A stretch of 10,166 nucleotides of DNA from Burkholderiales bacterium (GTDB lineage: Bacteria; Pseudomonadota; Gammaproteobacteria; Burkholderiales; SG8-39), in contig SXNB01000290.1 in NCBI GenBank assembly GCA_005777205.1, positions 1 to 10,166 on the forward strand, written 5' to 3'. The notes below the pieces were generated by a model, which was not told where the DNA came from, ran no database searches, and was given only the letters and a program-made list of their open reading frames with translations. Each line of letters starts with the position of its first letter. The stretch's first letter is position 1. Position numbers and translations under genes: made by a program. Shown here piece by piece: positions 1-5,919 of the stretch.

Positions 1-1097
1 CGATGAACGGCATCATCGGCATGGCCCACCTGCTGCGCCGTGGCGGCATTACTCCGCAGCAGGCCGACAGACTGGACAAGATCGACAGCTCTGCCGAGCA
101 TCTGCTGGGCATCCTCAACGATATTCTCGACATCTCAAAGATCGAGGCCGGCAAGTTCCGGCTTGCCGATGCGCCGCTGGCGGTGGACGATGTCATCGCC
201 CGTGTTCGCGCCATGCTCGCGGAAAGTGCGGCGGCCAAGGGCCTCGAACTGCGCACCGAGTGCGAGCCGCTGCCGTCGGGCCTGCGGGGAGACGCCACGC
301 GCCTGCAGCAGGCCCTGCTGAACTTCGCGGGCAATGCGGTCAAGTTCACCGAACACGGGTCGGTGATATTGCGTGTGCTCAAGGAGCAGGAAACCACCGA
401 CGCGGCTCGACTGCGTTTTGAGGTTCAGGATTCCGGCATCGGCATCGCCGCGGAGCCGCTGAAACGTCTGTTCGGCGCATTTGAGCAGGCCGACAACTCG
501 ACTACCCGCAAGTACGGCGGTACCGGACTCGGCCTGGCCATTACCCGCCGCCTGGCCGAACTTATGGGCGGCGACGTAGGCGTCGAAAGCACACCGGGGG
601 TAGGCAGCACCTTCTGGTTCACCGTCGAACTGAACAAGGGTACTGCCGCAGATAGTCCGCTGATAGAGGATGCCGAGCTTACTCCGCATCAATTGCGTGA
701 TTTTATCGGCGTGCGCATCCTCGTCGCCGACGATGAACCCGTGAACCGCGAAATCGCCCGCTTCCAGCTTGAAGAGCTCGGCATGCTGGTCGACGAAGTC
801 GAAGATGGCGAGGCAGCCGTGCGCCTGGCGACGCAAAACGACTATGCCGTGATTCTGATGGACATGCAGATGCCGCGTGCGGATGGCCTCGACGCCACGC
901 GACGCATTCGCCGGCTGACCAGGCACGCGGCGACGCCGATCATTGCCATGACGGCCAACGCCTTTGCCGAGGACAGGCTGCGCTGCACCGAGGCAGGGAT
1001 GAACGACTTCCTCGGTAAGCCGGTCAATCCCGTCGCCTTTGCCAAAGTCCTGTTACGCTGGCTCGTCGCGAGTTCGGCCCGGCCGGGCCGCAGCTGA
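1..1097 (+). CDS. Hybrid sensor histidine kinase, C-terminal part (5' truncated by window)
   Basis: This is the end of a membrane- or cytosol-based two-component kinase that autophosphorylates and passes phosphate to its own receiver domain. The window opens just after the phosphorylated His: the first whole codons read MNGIIGM, which normally follows HEIRTP, so the His and the sensor part lie upstream. Visible residues 1-54 are the rest of the DHp helices. Residues about 97-210 are the ATPase domain, with N box NFAGNAVKFTE (107-117), G1 box DSGIGI (143-148), F box around 157-160, G2 box GGTGLGL (172-178) and a C-terminal GSTFWFTVEL. Residues 237-354 are a receiver with acidic pair D243/D244, phospho-acceptor D287 in MDMQMP and K339 in GKPV. 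All key residues visible are intact, and there is no HPt domain after the receiver. It converges on the minus-strand genes, so a functional link with them is not indicated. Family assignment is secure; the signal is unknown. Confidence 0.95.
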   Translation, partial: MNGIIGMAHLLRRGGITPQQADRLDKIDSSAEHLLGILNDILDISKIEAGKFRLADAPLAVDDVIARVRAMLAESAAAKGLELRTECEPLPSGLRGDATRLQQALLNFAGNAVKFTEHGSVILRVLKEQETTDAARLRFEVQDSGIGIAAEPLKRLFGAFEQADNSTTRKYGGTGLGLAITRRLAELMGGDVGVESTPGVGSTFWFTVELNKGTAADSPLIEDAELTPHQLRDFIGVRILVADDEPVNREIARFQLEELGMLVDEVEDGEAAVRLATQNDYAVILMDMQMPRADGLDATRRIRRLTRHAATPIIAMTANAFAEDRLRCTEAGMNDFLGKPVNPVAFAKVLLRWLVASSARPGRS

Positions 1098-1129
1098 TTC
1101 CGGACTCGCCCCCGCGGCGAGGCGAATCA
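1095..1129. terminator. Possible bidirectional terminator between convergent genes
   Basis: An inverted repeat lies between the stop of the kinase gene (plus) and the stop of the small secreted-protein gene (minus). The inner stem is CTCGCC (1105-1110) paired with GGCGAG (1116-1121) around a 5-base loop. The outer stem is TGATTC (1095-1100) paired with GAATCA (1124-1129), with a small internal bulge. It starts on the TGA stop of the kinase gene and can fold in transcripts from either strand. There is no clear T-run on either side, so it is a weak candidate for an intrinsic terminator and could simply be a 3'-end stabilising hairpin. A second copy of TGATTC at 1132-1137 could compete for the same GAATCA. 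Confidence 0.35.
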
Positions 1130-1134
1130 TCTGA

Positions 1135-1186
1135 TTCAGCGGCACTTGGCGATATCGGCGTCGCTCATCGCCGGGCGGATGACGCA
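1135..1186 (-). repeat. Copy 1 of a 52-base direct repeat encoding the shared C-terminal module
   Basis: This stretch matches 1538-1589 at 49 of 52 bases, counted by eye. It covers the stop codon and the last 16 codons of the 111-residue protein. The three differences are one synonymous change (a Val codon) and two conservative replacements (Ala/Val and Lys/Arg). Identity ends abruptly at the first Cys codon; the DNA on the other side is unrelated. Confidence 0.9.
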
Positions 1187-1471
1187 CTTGGATTCCTTCT
1201 CGGCCTTCAAGCGGGCTTCTTCGCGCGCCTTGCGCTGGGCTTCCTCGGCTTTCTTGCGCTCGGCTTCGGCGGCGGGACTGATCATCTCGGGTGCGGCAGG
1301 AGAGGGCGTTTCCGCTTTGGCCGCAGCAGGCGCACCGGCTTGGGGCTGAGCGCCCTGGCCGGGGGCGCCCGGTGGGGGAGGCGGGGCCACAGCCGGCTGT
1401 GCCGCGACCTGCGCGGCATGGCCGAGCAGGCCGGCGGTGATCAGCAGTGCGAACGGATGCGATGGTTTCAT
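1136..1471 (-). CDS. Small exported Pro/Ala-rich protein with CVIRPxMSDADIAxCR C-terminus
   Basis: A 111-residue protein of unknown function. Residues 1-24 look like a Sec signal peptide (basic start, hydrophobic core FALLITAGLLG, likely cleavage after QVAA), so the mature protein should be periplasmic or secreted. There is no lipobox Cys. Residues 25-62 are Pro/Ala/Gly-rich and probably disordered. Residues 68-94 are a charged Ala/Glu/Lys/Arg stretch likely to form a helix. The last 16 residues, CVIRPAMSDADIAKCR, carry the only two cysteines, 14 apart, which could form a disulfide after export. The same ending occurs in the upstream neighbour (1539-2111). The ATG at 1471 has an AGGA about 8 bases upstream. 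The gap to the upstream gene is 67 bases in the same direction, so the two may share a transcript. I do not recognise a named family. Confidence 0.8.
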   Translation of the reverse strand: MKPSHPFALLITAGLLGHAAQVAAQPAVAPPPPPGAPGQGAQPQAGAPAAAKAETPSPAAPEMISPAAEAERKKAEEAQRKAREEARLKAEKESKCVIRPAMSDADIAKCR

Positions 1472-1537
1472 AGTGTTTCCTGTCCGGAGCCAAGCAGCAT
1501 GGTTTCGATAGCGGCCGCAACTTTGATCCGGTCGTCC

Positions 1538-1589
1538 TTCAGCGGCACCTGGCGATATCGGCGTCGCTCATCACCGGGCGGATCACGCA
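1538..1589 (-). repeat. Copy 2 of the 52-base direct repeat
   Basis: This is the partner of 1135-1186, at the 3' end of the Ser-rich protein gene, in the same orientation about 400 bases away. It encodes CVIRPVMSDADIARCR and the stop codon. Confidence 0.9.
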
Positions 1590-2111
1590 GGCGCGCGCCG
1601 CCTCGGCGCGCTTCAGCTCCTTCATGCGCTTTTCTTCGACCAGACGCCGCTCCGCCTGCTTCCTGTCTTCCTCGGCCGCCCGCGCAAGCCTGTCGATTTC
1701 CTCACGCTTGCGGGCTTCCTCGGCCTTGCGCTTGTCATCGGCCAGGCGCGAGGCTTCGAGTTCCTTGCGCTGCTGTTCGGCGCGCTTCTGTTCCTCTTCG
1801 GGCGAGGGCTTCGCTGCTGCCGCGGAACCGGCGGCCGCGCCGATCGCCGCTCCGGCGGCAACGGCTGCTGCGGTGCCGGCGGCACTGCTGCCGGACGAGG
1901 AGCTGCCCGACGAATAATTGATGCTGACGCCCTTGGACGCCGGCTTGGCTTCTTCCTGGTCGGCCTTCTTCGCCGACGAGCTTGACGATTTCGACGACGC
2001 CGACGAGGACGATGAGGACGATTTGCTGCCGGCGCGACCGGCCATGCTGGCGCTGGCGAAGGCAAGCAGGGTGGCGGCAATCAGGACCTGGACTATTGGC
2101 TTGGCAGGCAT
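1539..2111 (-). CDS. Exported Ser-rich, coiled-coil-like protein with CVIRPxMSDADIAxCR C-terminus
   Basis: A 190-residue protein of unknown function. I place the start at the ATG at 2111 rather than 2123, because GGAG (2118-2121) sits 6 bases before it and the signal peptide then begins normally. Residues 1-24 are a signal peptide ending in ASMA. Residues 28-46 are a Ser/Lys run, and residues about 66-100 hold Ser/Gly then a long Ala/Gly stretch with several small residues spaced four apart, like a glycine-zipper membrane segment. Residues 103-172 are a highly charged Glu/Lys/Arg/Ala region predicted to be a long helix or coiled coil. The last 16 residues repeat the ending of the downstream protein, with its two cysteines. 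The body is otherwise unlike that neighbour. A possible role at the envelope is inference from the signal peptide and zipper-like segment. The gene starts 39 bases after the catabolic operon ends and might be read through from it. Confidence 0.8.
   Translation of the reverse strand: MPAKPIVQVLIAATLLAFASASMAGRAGSKSSSSSSSASSKSSSSSAKKADQEEAKPASKGVSINYSSGSSSSGSSAAGTAAAVAAGAAIGAAAGSAAAAKPSPEEEQKRAEQQRKELEASRLADDKRKAEEARKREEIDRLARAAEEDRKQAERRLVEEKRMKELKRAEAARACVIRPVMSDADIARCR
1974..2030 (-). repeat. Low-complexity Ser-codon tract
   Basis: A run of Ser codons interrupted by Lys and Ala (residues 28-46 of the 190-residue protein). It appears on the plus strand as a purine/pyrimidine-biased run rich in GACGA units. 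Mixed Ser codons are used, so it is not a pure microsatellite, but it is the most repetitive DNA in the window. Confidence 0.6.
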
Positions 2112-2117
2112 GGTGGA

Positions 2118-2121
2118 CTCC
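2118..2121 (-). promoter_or_regulatory. Ribosome binding site that fixes the start at 2111
   Basis: GGAG on the minus strand, 6 bases before the ATG at 2111. The alternative in-frame ATG at 2123 has no comparable motif upstream and would add only MEST before the signal peptide. Confidence 0.6.
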
Positions 2122-2150
2122 ATCGAAAACGGTTCATGGTAGGCAGCGGT

Positions 2151-3674
2151 TCATCGATCGCTTGCACCGCAACCCTGTGCGCAGCAGCGTCCCGGCTGGC
2201 GGCCCAGGGCGATGCGCTTCTTGGCATCGGCAAGTATCCCACGGTCAAGCAGGTTTGCCACCAGTTCGACCTTTTCAGCGATGGGATAGCGGCGGAAGAT
2301 CTCCTTTTTCATCGCCGCCGGCGAGCCGCCGCCGTGCAGGCTGATCTCCGAATTCCAGCCGGCCTGGTAGGAGGCGGTCAGGTCCTCGATGAAGCGCGCC
2401 ACGGCGATGCGCTTCTCGTAGGGCACGTCCGAGCGCGCGGTCAGCACCTCCGAGATGCGCCCGGCGGTGGCTGGGTTGTGGTCCTCGTCGGGGCCGGGCA
2501 GGGTGACGATCAGGCCACCTGAAACCTCGTGTGCCAGGCGCTGCATGTCGTAGATCTGCGTCGCCAGCAACAGCTTGCCGATGTTGGCGAACACTGGTTC
2601 GGGCACGGCAACGCCGGCGACCTTATCGATCTTGTTGTAGACCGATGCGGCGACACCGCAGGCGTAGAAACCCTCGACGATCTTGATCAATTCCACCATC
2701 TGCTCGCGCAGGTTGTCGGCGCGATCCAGGTCGATGGCGTTGGCCTCGGTCATCAGCGCGCCAGCGCCAATCAGCAGGTCGCCGAAACCCGCGCGCGCGG
2801 CGATGCAGGTCTGGCGGTGGTGGGCGGTGTAGTCGTACACCAGCGGCCCGGCGTGCTCCCACTCACCGGCGAGGAACACGCGCTCCCAGGGAACGAACAC
2901 CTGGTCGAACATGAGTACGCCGGTCGATTGGCCGTACTTTGCGCTGAACTTAGCCGCCTTCTCGCCCGGACGTCCGGCGGGGCGGGCAACGATGGTCAAA
3001 CCCGGCGCATCGACGGGGACCGCGCAGCACACCGAGAAATCCCCGTCGTGCTCGCTCATATTGCGGCAGGGCATGACGAGGAATTCGTGCACGTACGGTG
3101 CCGACGTGACGATCGCCTTGACGCCGGAAAGCACGATGCCGTCTGCGCGTCGCTCGGCGATGTGCAGGTACGCATCCGGATTTGGTTGCCGGTAGGGGCG
3201 CAGGTTGCGGTCGCCCTTGGCGTCGGTCATTGCCACGCCCAGGGTCAGGTCCTTAGCGTAGACGCGCTCGATGTAGGCGCGTAGTCGAGGCACGTAGCCG
3301 GTATTGCGTTCGGCGTCGATGCGATGGGCGGATTGCCAGATCGCCGACAGCGCATCACCGCCAAGGTAGCGCTGAGCACAACCGGTCTCCTGGCAAACGA
3401 GCCTTACCGCCTCCAGTTTGTTGAGGAGGTCCTGGCTGGAGGCCGGAATGGCGATCATCCGGTTCACGTCGCTCGCGCCGACGGCGCCGACTTCGGCGCG
3501 CATCACGGCCCTGAACTGCTCGCGCAACGCGTAGTCGTAGGTCAAAGCCACGCCATTGATGCCGGGTGCAAGCGCGGGTTCATCGGCGACGGATTCAATC
3601 TGGCGGCCGTCGACATAAACGCGCGGCTGGTAGCGGCGCAGGGATTCACGGTAGTCGTTGCCAGACATCAGCAT
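2151..3674 (-). CDS. Flavoprotein of the 4-hydroxybutyryl-CoA dehydratase / HpaB monooxygenase superfamily
   Basis: A 507-residue protein with the acyl-CoA dehydrogenase-like fold of this superfamily, which contains 4-hydroxyphenylacetate 3-monooxygenase (HpaB, uses FADH2 and O2) and 4-hydroxybutyryl-CoA dehydratase (AbfD, FAD plus a [4Fe-4S] cluster). Overall it resembles the AbfD branch: AMTDAKGDRNLRP (148-160), HHRQT (285-289), AGFGDLLIGAG (295-305) and LHGGGSP (446-452). The cluster ligands are mostly absent. By recalled alignment, AbfD Cys99 matches C99 here, Cys103 is Y103, the His is kept as H286 and Cys299 is A293. Y103 matches the active-site Tyr of HpaB, but the HpaB Arg four residues earlier is C99. 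I therefore call a flavin enzyme, probably a monooxygenase or lyase on an acyl-CoA or acid, without cluster chemistry. No flavin reductase partner is in the window. It is the last operon gene, 14 bases after CoA-transferase B. ATG 3674 follows AAAGGGG; ATG 3668 is an alternative. The tail after about residue 493 is Cys-rich (CCAQGC) and seems an extra. Confidence 0.85.
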   Translation of the reverse strand: MLMSGNDYRESLRRYQPRVYVDGRQIESVADEPALAPGINGVALTYDYALREQFRAVMRAEVGAVGASDVNRMIAIPASSQDLLNKLEAVRLVCQETGCAQRYLGGDALSAIWQSAHRIDAERNTGYVPRLRAYIERVYAKDLTLGVAMTDAKGDRNLRPYRQPNPDAYLHIAERRADGIVLSGVKAIVTSAPYVHEFLVMPCRNMSEHDGDFSVCCAVPVDAPGLTIVARPAGRPGEKAAKFSAKYGQSTGVLMFDQVFVPWERVFLAGEWEHAGPLVYDYTAHHRQTCIAARAGFGDLLIGAGALMTEANAIDLDRADNLREQMVELIKIVEGFYACGVAASVYNKIDKVAGVAVPEPVFANIGKLLLATQIYDMQRLAHEVSGGLIVTLPGPDEDHNPATAGRISEVLTARSDVPYEKRIAVARFIEDLTASYQAGWNSEISLHGGGSPAAMKKEIFRRYPIAEKVELVANLLDRGILADAKKRIALGRQPGRCCAQGCGASDR

Positions 3675-3688
3675 ATTGCCCCTTTATT

Positions 3689-4924
3689 TCAGATGGCGCC
3701 GGATTGCTTCAACGCTGCGATCTCGGCTGTGCCAAGACCGATCCAGTCCTTGAGCACATCGTCAGTATGCGCCCCGAGCGCGGGTCCCAGCCAGCGGATG
3801 GCACCCGGTGTCTCGCTCAGGCGCGGCACTACGTTTGGGACTGCGAATTCAGGGTTGCCCGGCACTCGTGGTTCCCTCACATGGGCGATATTTCCGCGCG
3901 CGGCGTACTGCGGGTCCGTGAATATCTCGTCGATCGAGTACAGCGGTCCGCAGGGCACCTCTCCCCTGCTGCAGATGGCGAGCAATTCCTCGCGATCGTG
4001 ACGGCTGGTCCACTCCCCGACCACTGCATCCACCGCCGCGCGCTCGGCCTCGCGCTGCGCGACCTTGCCCCACTTGCCGTCGCCGGCCCACTCGGGGTGA
4101 CCCATCAACGCCGCCAGGCGGGCGAAGATCTTGTCGTTGGTGCAGGCGATCGCGATCCAGCGGGCATCCTGCGTCGGGTAGTGGCTGTGGGGCACGACGT
4201 TCACGGTGCCCGGTCCCATGCGCTGACGCACGAGTCCCTTGTAGTGATAGGCGGGCGCCAGTTCGTCGAGGATGCGAAAGACCGATTCATACAGGCCGAT
4301 ATCCACCACCTGGCCTTCGCCGGTGTGCTCGCGTGCACGCAGCGCGACCAAGGCGCCCATGGCGCCGTACATCCCGGAAAGGTAATCCGGCAGCGTCGCC
4401 GAGCCCGGGGTCACCGGCGGCCGGTCGGGATAGCCGGCGAGGAAAGAGATCCCGCCGAAGGCGTTTGCAATTCGGCCAAACCCGGGGCGCGGGCTGTAGG
4501 GCCCAGTCTGGCCGTACGCCGAGATGCGCACCATCACGAGGCGCGGGTTGTGCTTCTTAAGTTCCTCCCAGCTCAGGCCCCAGCGCTCCAGCGTGCCGGG
4601 CTGGAAGTTCTCCACCAGCACGTCCGCCTTCTCCACCAGGCGCTTGAGCAGTGCCGCGCCCGCCGCGTTCTTCAAGTCGATGGTGAGGGACTTCTTGTTT
4701 CTTCCCTCCGAGAGCCACACCAGCGAGTCGCCGCAGGGCGTGGGGGTGCCGAACTTGCGCGTCGGGTCGCCGGGACCCGGCTGCTCGACCTTCACCACGT
4801 CCGCGCCGAACTCGGCCAGGAACGTGGCGCAGTACGGCCCGGCAATGAAGGTCGCACAGTCCAGCACGCGGATGCCCGCCAGCGGGCCGTTTGCCTGGGG
4901 TGTCGTCGATTGAGGATCGCTCAT
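3689..4924 (-). CDS. Class III (CaiB/BaiF family) CoA-transferase B
   Basis: A 411-residue family III CoA-transferase, which moves CoA between carboxylic acids through an aspartyl-CoA anhydride; it acts in the cytosol. The N-terminus PLAGIRVLDCATFIAGPYCATFLA, FGADVVKVEQPGPGD (39-53), GRNKKSLTIDLK (74-85), ENFQPGTLERWG (105-116) and RISAYGQTGP (133-142) are family signatures, here in that order. The catalytic Asp is D180 in LPDYLSG. Full length is normal for the family. I place the start at MSDPQ (4924), because the frame upstream of it lies inside the lyase gene and looks non-native. There is no strong Shine-Dalgarno, only GAGCGA 6 bases before; translation may depend on coupling to the lyase gene through a 5-codon ORF (see 4921-4938). 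Donor and acceptor cannot be read from the sequence. It is paralogous to CoA-transferase A in the same operon. Confidence 0.93.
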   Translation of the reverse strand: MSDPQSTTPQANGPLAGIRVLDCATFIAGPYCATFLAEFGADVVKVEQPGPGDPTRKFGTPTPCGDSLVWLSEGRNKKSLTIDLKNAAGAALLKRLVEKADVLVENFQPGTLERWGLSWEELKKHNPRLVMVRISAYGQTGPYSPRPGFGRIANAFGGISFLAGYPDRPPVTPGSATLPDYLSGMYGAMGALVALRAREHTGEGQVVDIGLYESVFRILDELAPAYHYKGLVRQRMGPGTVNVVPHSHYPTQDARWIAIACTNDKIFARLAALMGHPEWAGDGKWGKVAQREAERAAVDAVVGEWTSRHDREELLAICSRGEVPCGPLYSIDEIFTDPQYAARGNIAHVREPRVPGNPEFAVPNVVPRLSETPGAIRWLGPALGAHTDDVLKDWIGLGTAEIAALKQSGAI

Positions 4925-4938
4925 GGACGGTCGCTCAT
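4921..4938 (-). other. Five-codon mini-ORF (MSDRP) bridging lyase stop and CoA-transferase B start
   Basis: Read on the minus strand, ATG (4938-4936) overlaps the lyase stop TGA (4937-4935) as ATGA. Four codons later a TGA (4923-4921) overlaps the ATG of CoA-transferase B (4924-4922), again as ATGA. The mini-ORF begins ATGAGCGA, the same eight bases as the start of the downstream gene (MSDRP against MSDPQ), and 11 of 14 bases match across the two units. It could be a 14-base tandem duplication that acts as a termination-reinitiation relay, or a by-product with no role. Confidence 0.4.
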
Positions 4939-5897
4939 CGGCCCGGATGCTGGAACGCCTGGCCGCTCGTGCGACTAAGTAGTTCCTCGCGTGTGCCGCA
5001 ATGAGACAGGTGCGACAGTGGTGCCATATCGAGCATTTCCGCGATCTCGAGAGCACAGGCGAGCACCTGTGCTGTGTCGATGCCAGTCGAGACGCCGCAG
5101 GCGTTCAGCAGGTGCACGATGTCCTCCGTCGGCAGGTTGCCGACCGCGCCCATGTTTGTGGGCATCGCGATGCCACCCCCCACGCCGCAGATCGAGCCCT
5201 CGAGGAACGACGCGCCGGCATCCAGCGCGGCGAGCACGTTGGCGACGCCGAAACCCGGTACGTTGTGGACGTGATACCCGAGTTCGATGCCCGGATGGCG
5301 CTCGTGCGCCATGCGAAAGAGGGTATGCACGTGAACGGGATCCTCCATGCCGACGCTGCCGGCGAAATAGAACCGCCGCAGGCCGGCATCCCAGAAGCGG
5401 CCCAGCACCGCGAGCGCCTTGGCCTCCGGCACGCGGCCTTCGTAGGGGCACCACATGGCCATGCCCAGCGCCATGGTGAAACCGACATTTCTCGCGGCGG
5501 CGATCTCGAACGCGCGGATGCCCTCGGCGATCGCGCGCTCGAGCGTCATGTTCTGGTTGTGCGCGAGGTAGGTCTCGCTCACCGTGATCAACCCCAGCAA
5601 CTCGTCGACGAGGCCGCTCGCCACGGCGCGCTCGGCCCCCTTGGCATTGGGCACCAGGGCGCGGTACGCCGTCCCGGGGCGGCGCTGGATGCGCGCAAGC
5701 ACCAGCTCGGCGTCCTTCAGGTGCGGTACCACGCTCGGGCGCGCGAAGCTGGTGGCCTCGATCATGGGAAACCCGGCCGCCGAGAGGCGATCGATCATCG
5801 CCACCTTGGTGTCGGTATCCACCCAGCGGTGGAAGCTCTGCAAGCCGTCGCGCGGCCCGACTTCGACGACCTTGACCTTATGTGGCAGCTTCAGCAC
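4935..5897 (-). CDS. HMG-CoA lyase-like TIM-barrel protein lacking the catalytic Cys
   Basis: A 320-residue member of the HMGL-like family (DRE-TIM metallolyases), which cleave or form C-C bonds of CoA-linked or free acids using a divalent metal. The metal and catalytic motif VGPRDGLQ (R16, D17), IEATSF (46-51), the second-sphere CPYEG (150-154), the metal-binding HVH (H209, H211) and GNLPTED (253-259, N254) match HMG-CoA lyase. The loop that carries the catalytic Cys in that enzyme (GLGGCPYA) reads GVGGGIAMP here, so the Cys is G241. This rules against standard HMG-CoA lyase chemistry; a different acyl-CoA lyase, or a synthase-like reaction, is possible. The start is GTG at 5897 with GGAGG only 4 bases upstream. 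A better-placed ATG at 5908 is out of frame, as noted for 5891-5908. The gene is the fifth of the operon, between the two CoA-transferase genes. Confidence 0.9.
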   Translation of the reverse strand: MLKLPHKVKVVEVGPRDGLQSFHRWVDTDTKVAMIDRLSAAGFPMIEATSFARPSVVPHLKDAELVLARIQRRPGTAYRALVPNAKGAERAVASGLVDELLGLITVSETYLAHNQNMTLERAIAEGIRAFEIAAARNVGFTMALGMAMWCPYEGRVPEAKALAVLGRFWDAGLRRFYFAGSVGMEDPVHVHTLFRMAHERHPGIELGYHVHNVPGFGVANVLAALDAGASFLEGSICGVGGGIAMPTNMGAVGNLPTEDIVHLLNACGVSTGIDTAQVLACALEIAEMLDMAPLSHLSHCGTREELLSRTSGQAFQHPGR

Positions 5898-5908
5898 TTG
5901 CCCTCCAT
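5891..5908 (-). other. Five-codon mini-ORF (MEGKC) over the GTG start of the lyase gene
   Basis: AGGAG (5920-5916, overlapping the CoA-transferase A stop) lies 7 bases before an ATG at 5908, the best start signal in this junction. That ATG is out of frame with the lyase gene and stops after five codons, 2 bases past the lyase GTG. One extra base before the GTG would give an in-frame MEGK-VLKLPHK start. The site may be a leader or coupling ORF, a natural start-region indel, or a single-base sequencing or assembly error. Confidence 0.35.
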
Positions 5909-5919
5909 TGGCGCTCTCC

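Noticed and set aside
135..926. 263-codon minus-strand frame opposite the kinase gene
   Set aside because: The plus-strand frame carries intact kinase and receiver motifs; the antisense translation shows no family features.
1340..1921. Plus-strand frames of 193 and 97 codons opposite the two small exported-protein genes
   Set aside because: Their Arg/Pro/Ser-rich translations mirror the low-complexity minus-strand genes, which have signal peptides, ribosome binding sites and a shared conserved C-terminus.
2151..3674. Annotation as 4-hydroxybutyryl-CoA dehydratase
   Set aside because: Two of the three cluster cysteines are replaced, so the radical dehydratase mechanism is not supported.
3566..4978. 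Long plus-strand open frame (470 codons) opposite CoA-transferase B and the flavoprotein start
   Set aside because: It is antisense to well-recognised family genes, its translation is low in complexity and Arg/Ala/His-rich with no family motifs, and high GC makes such shadow frames common.
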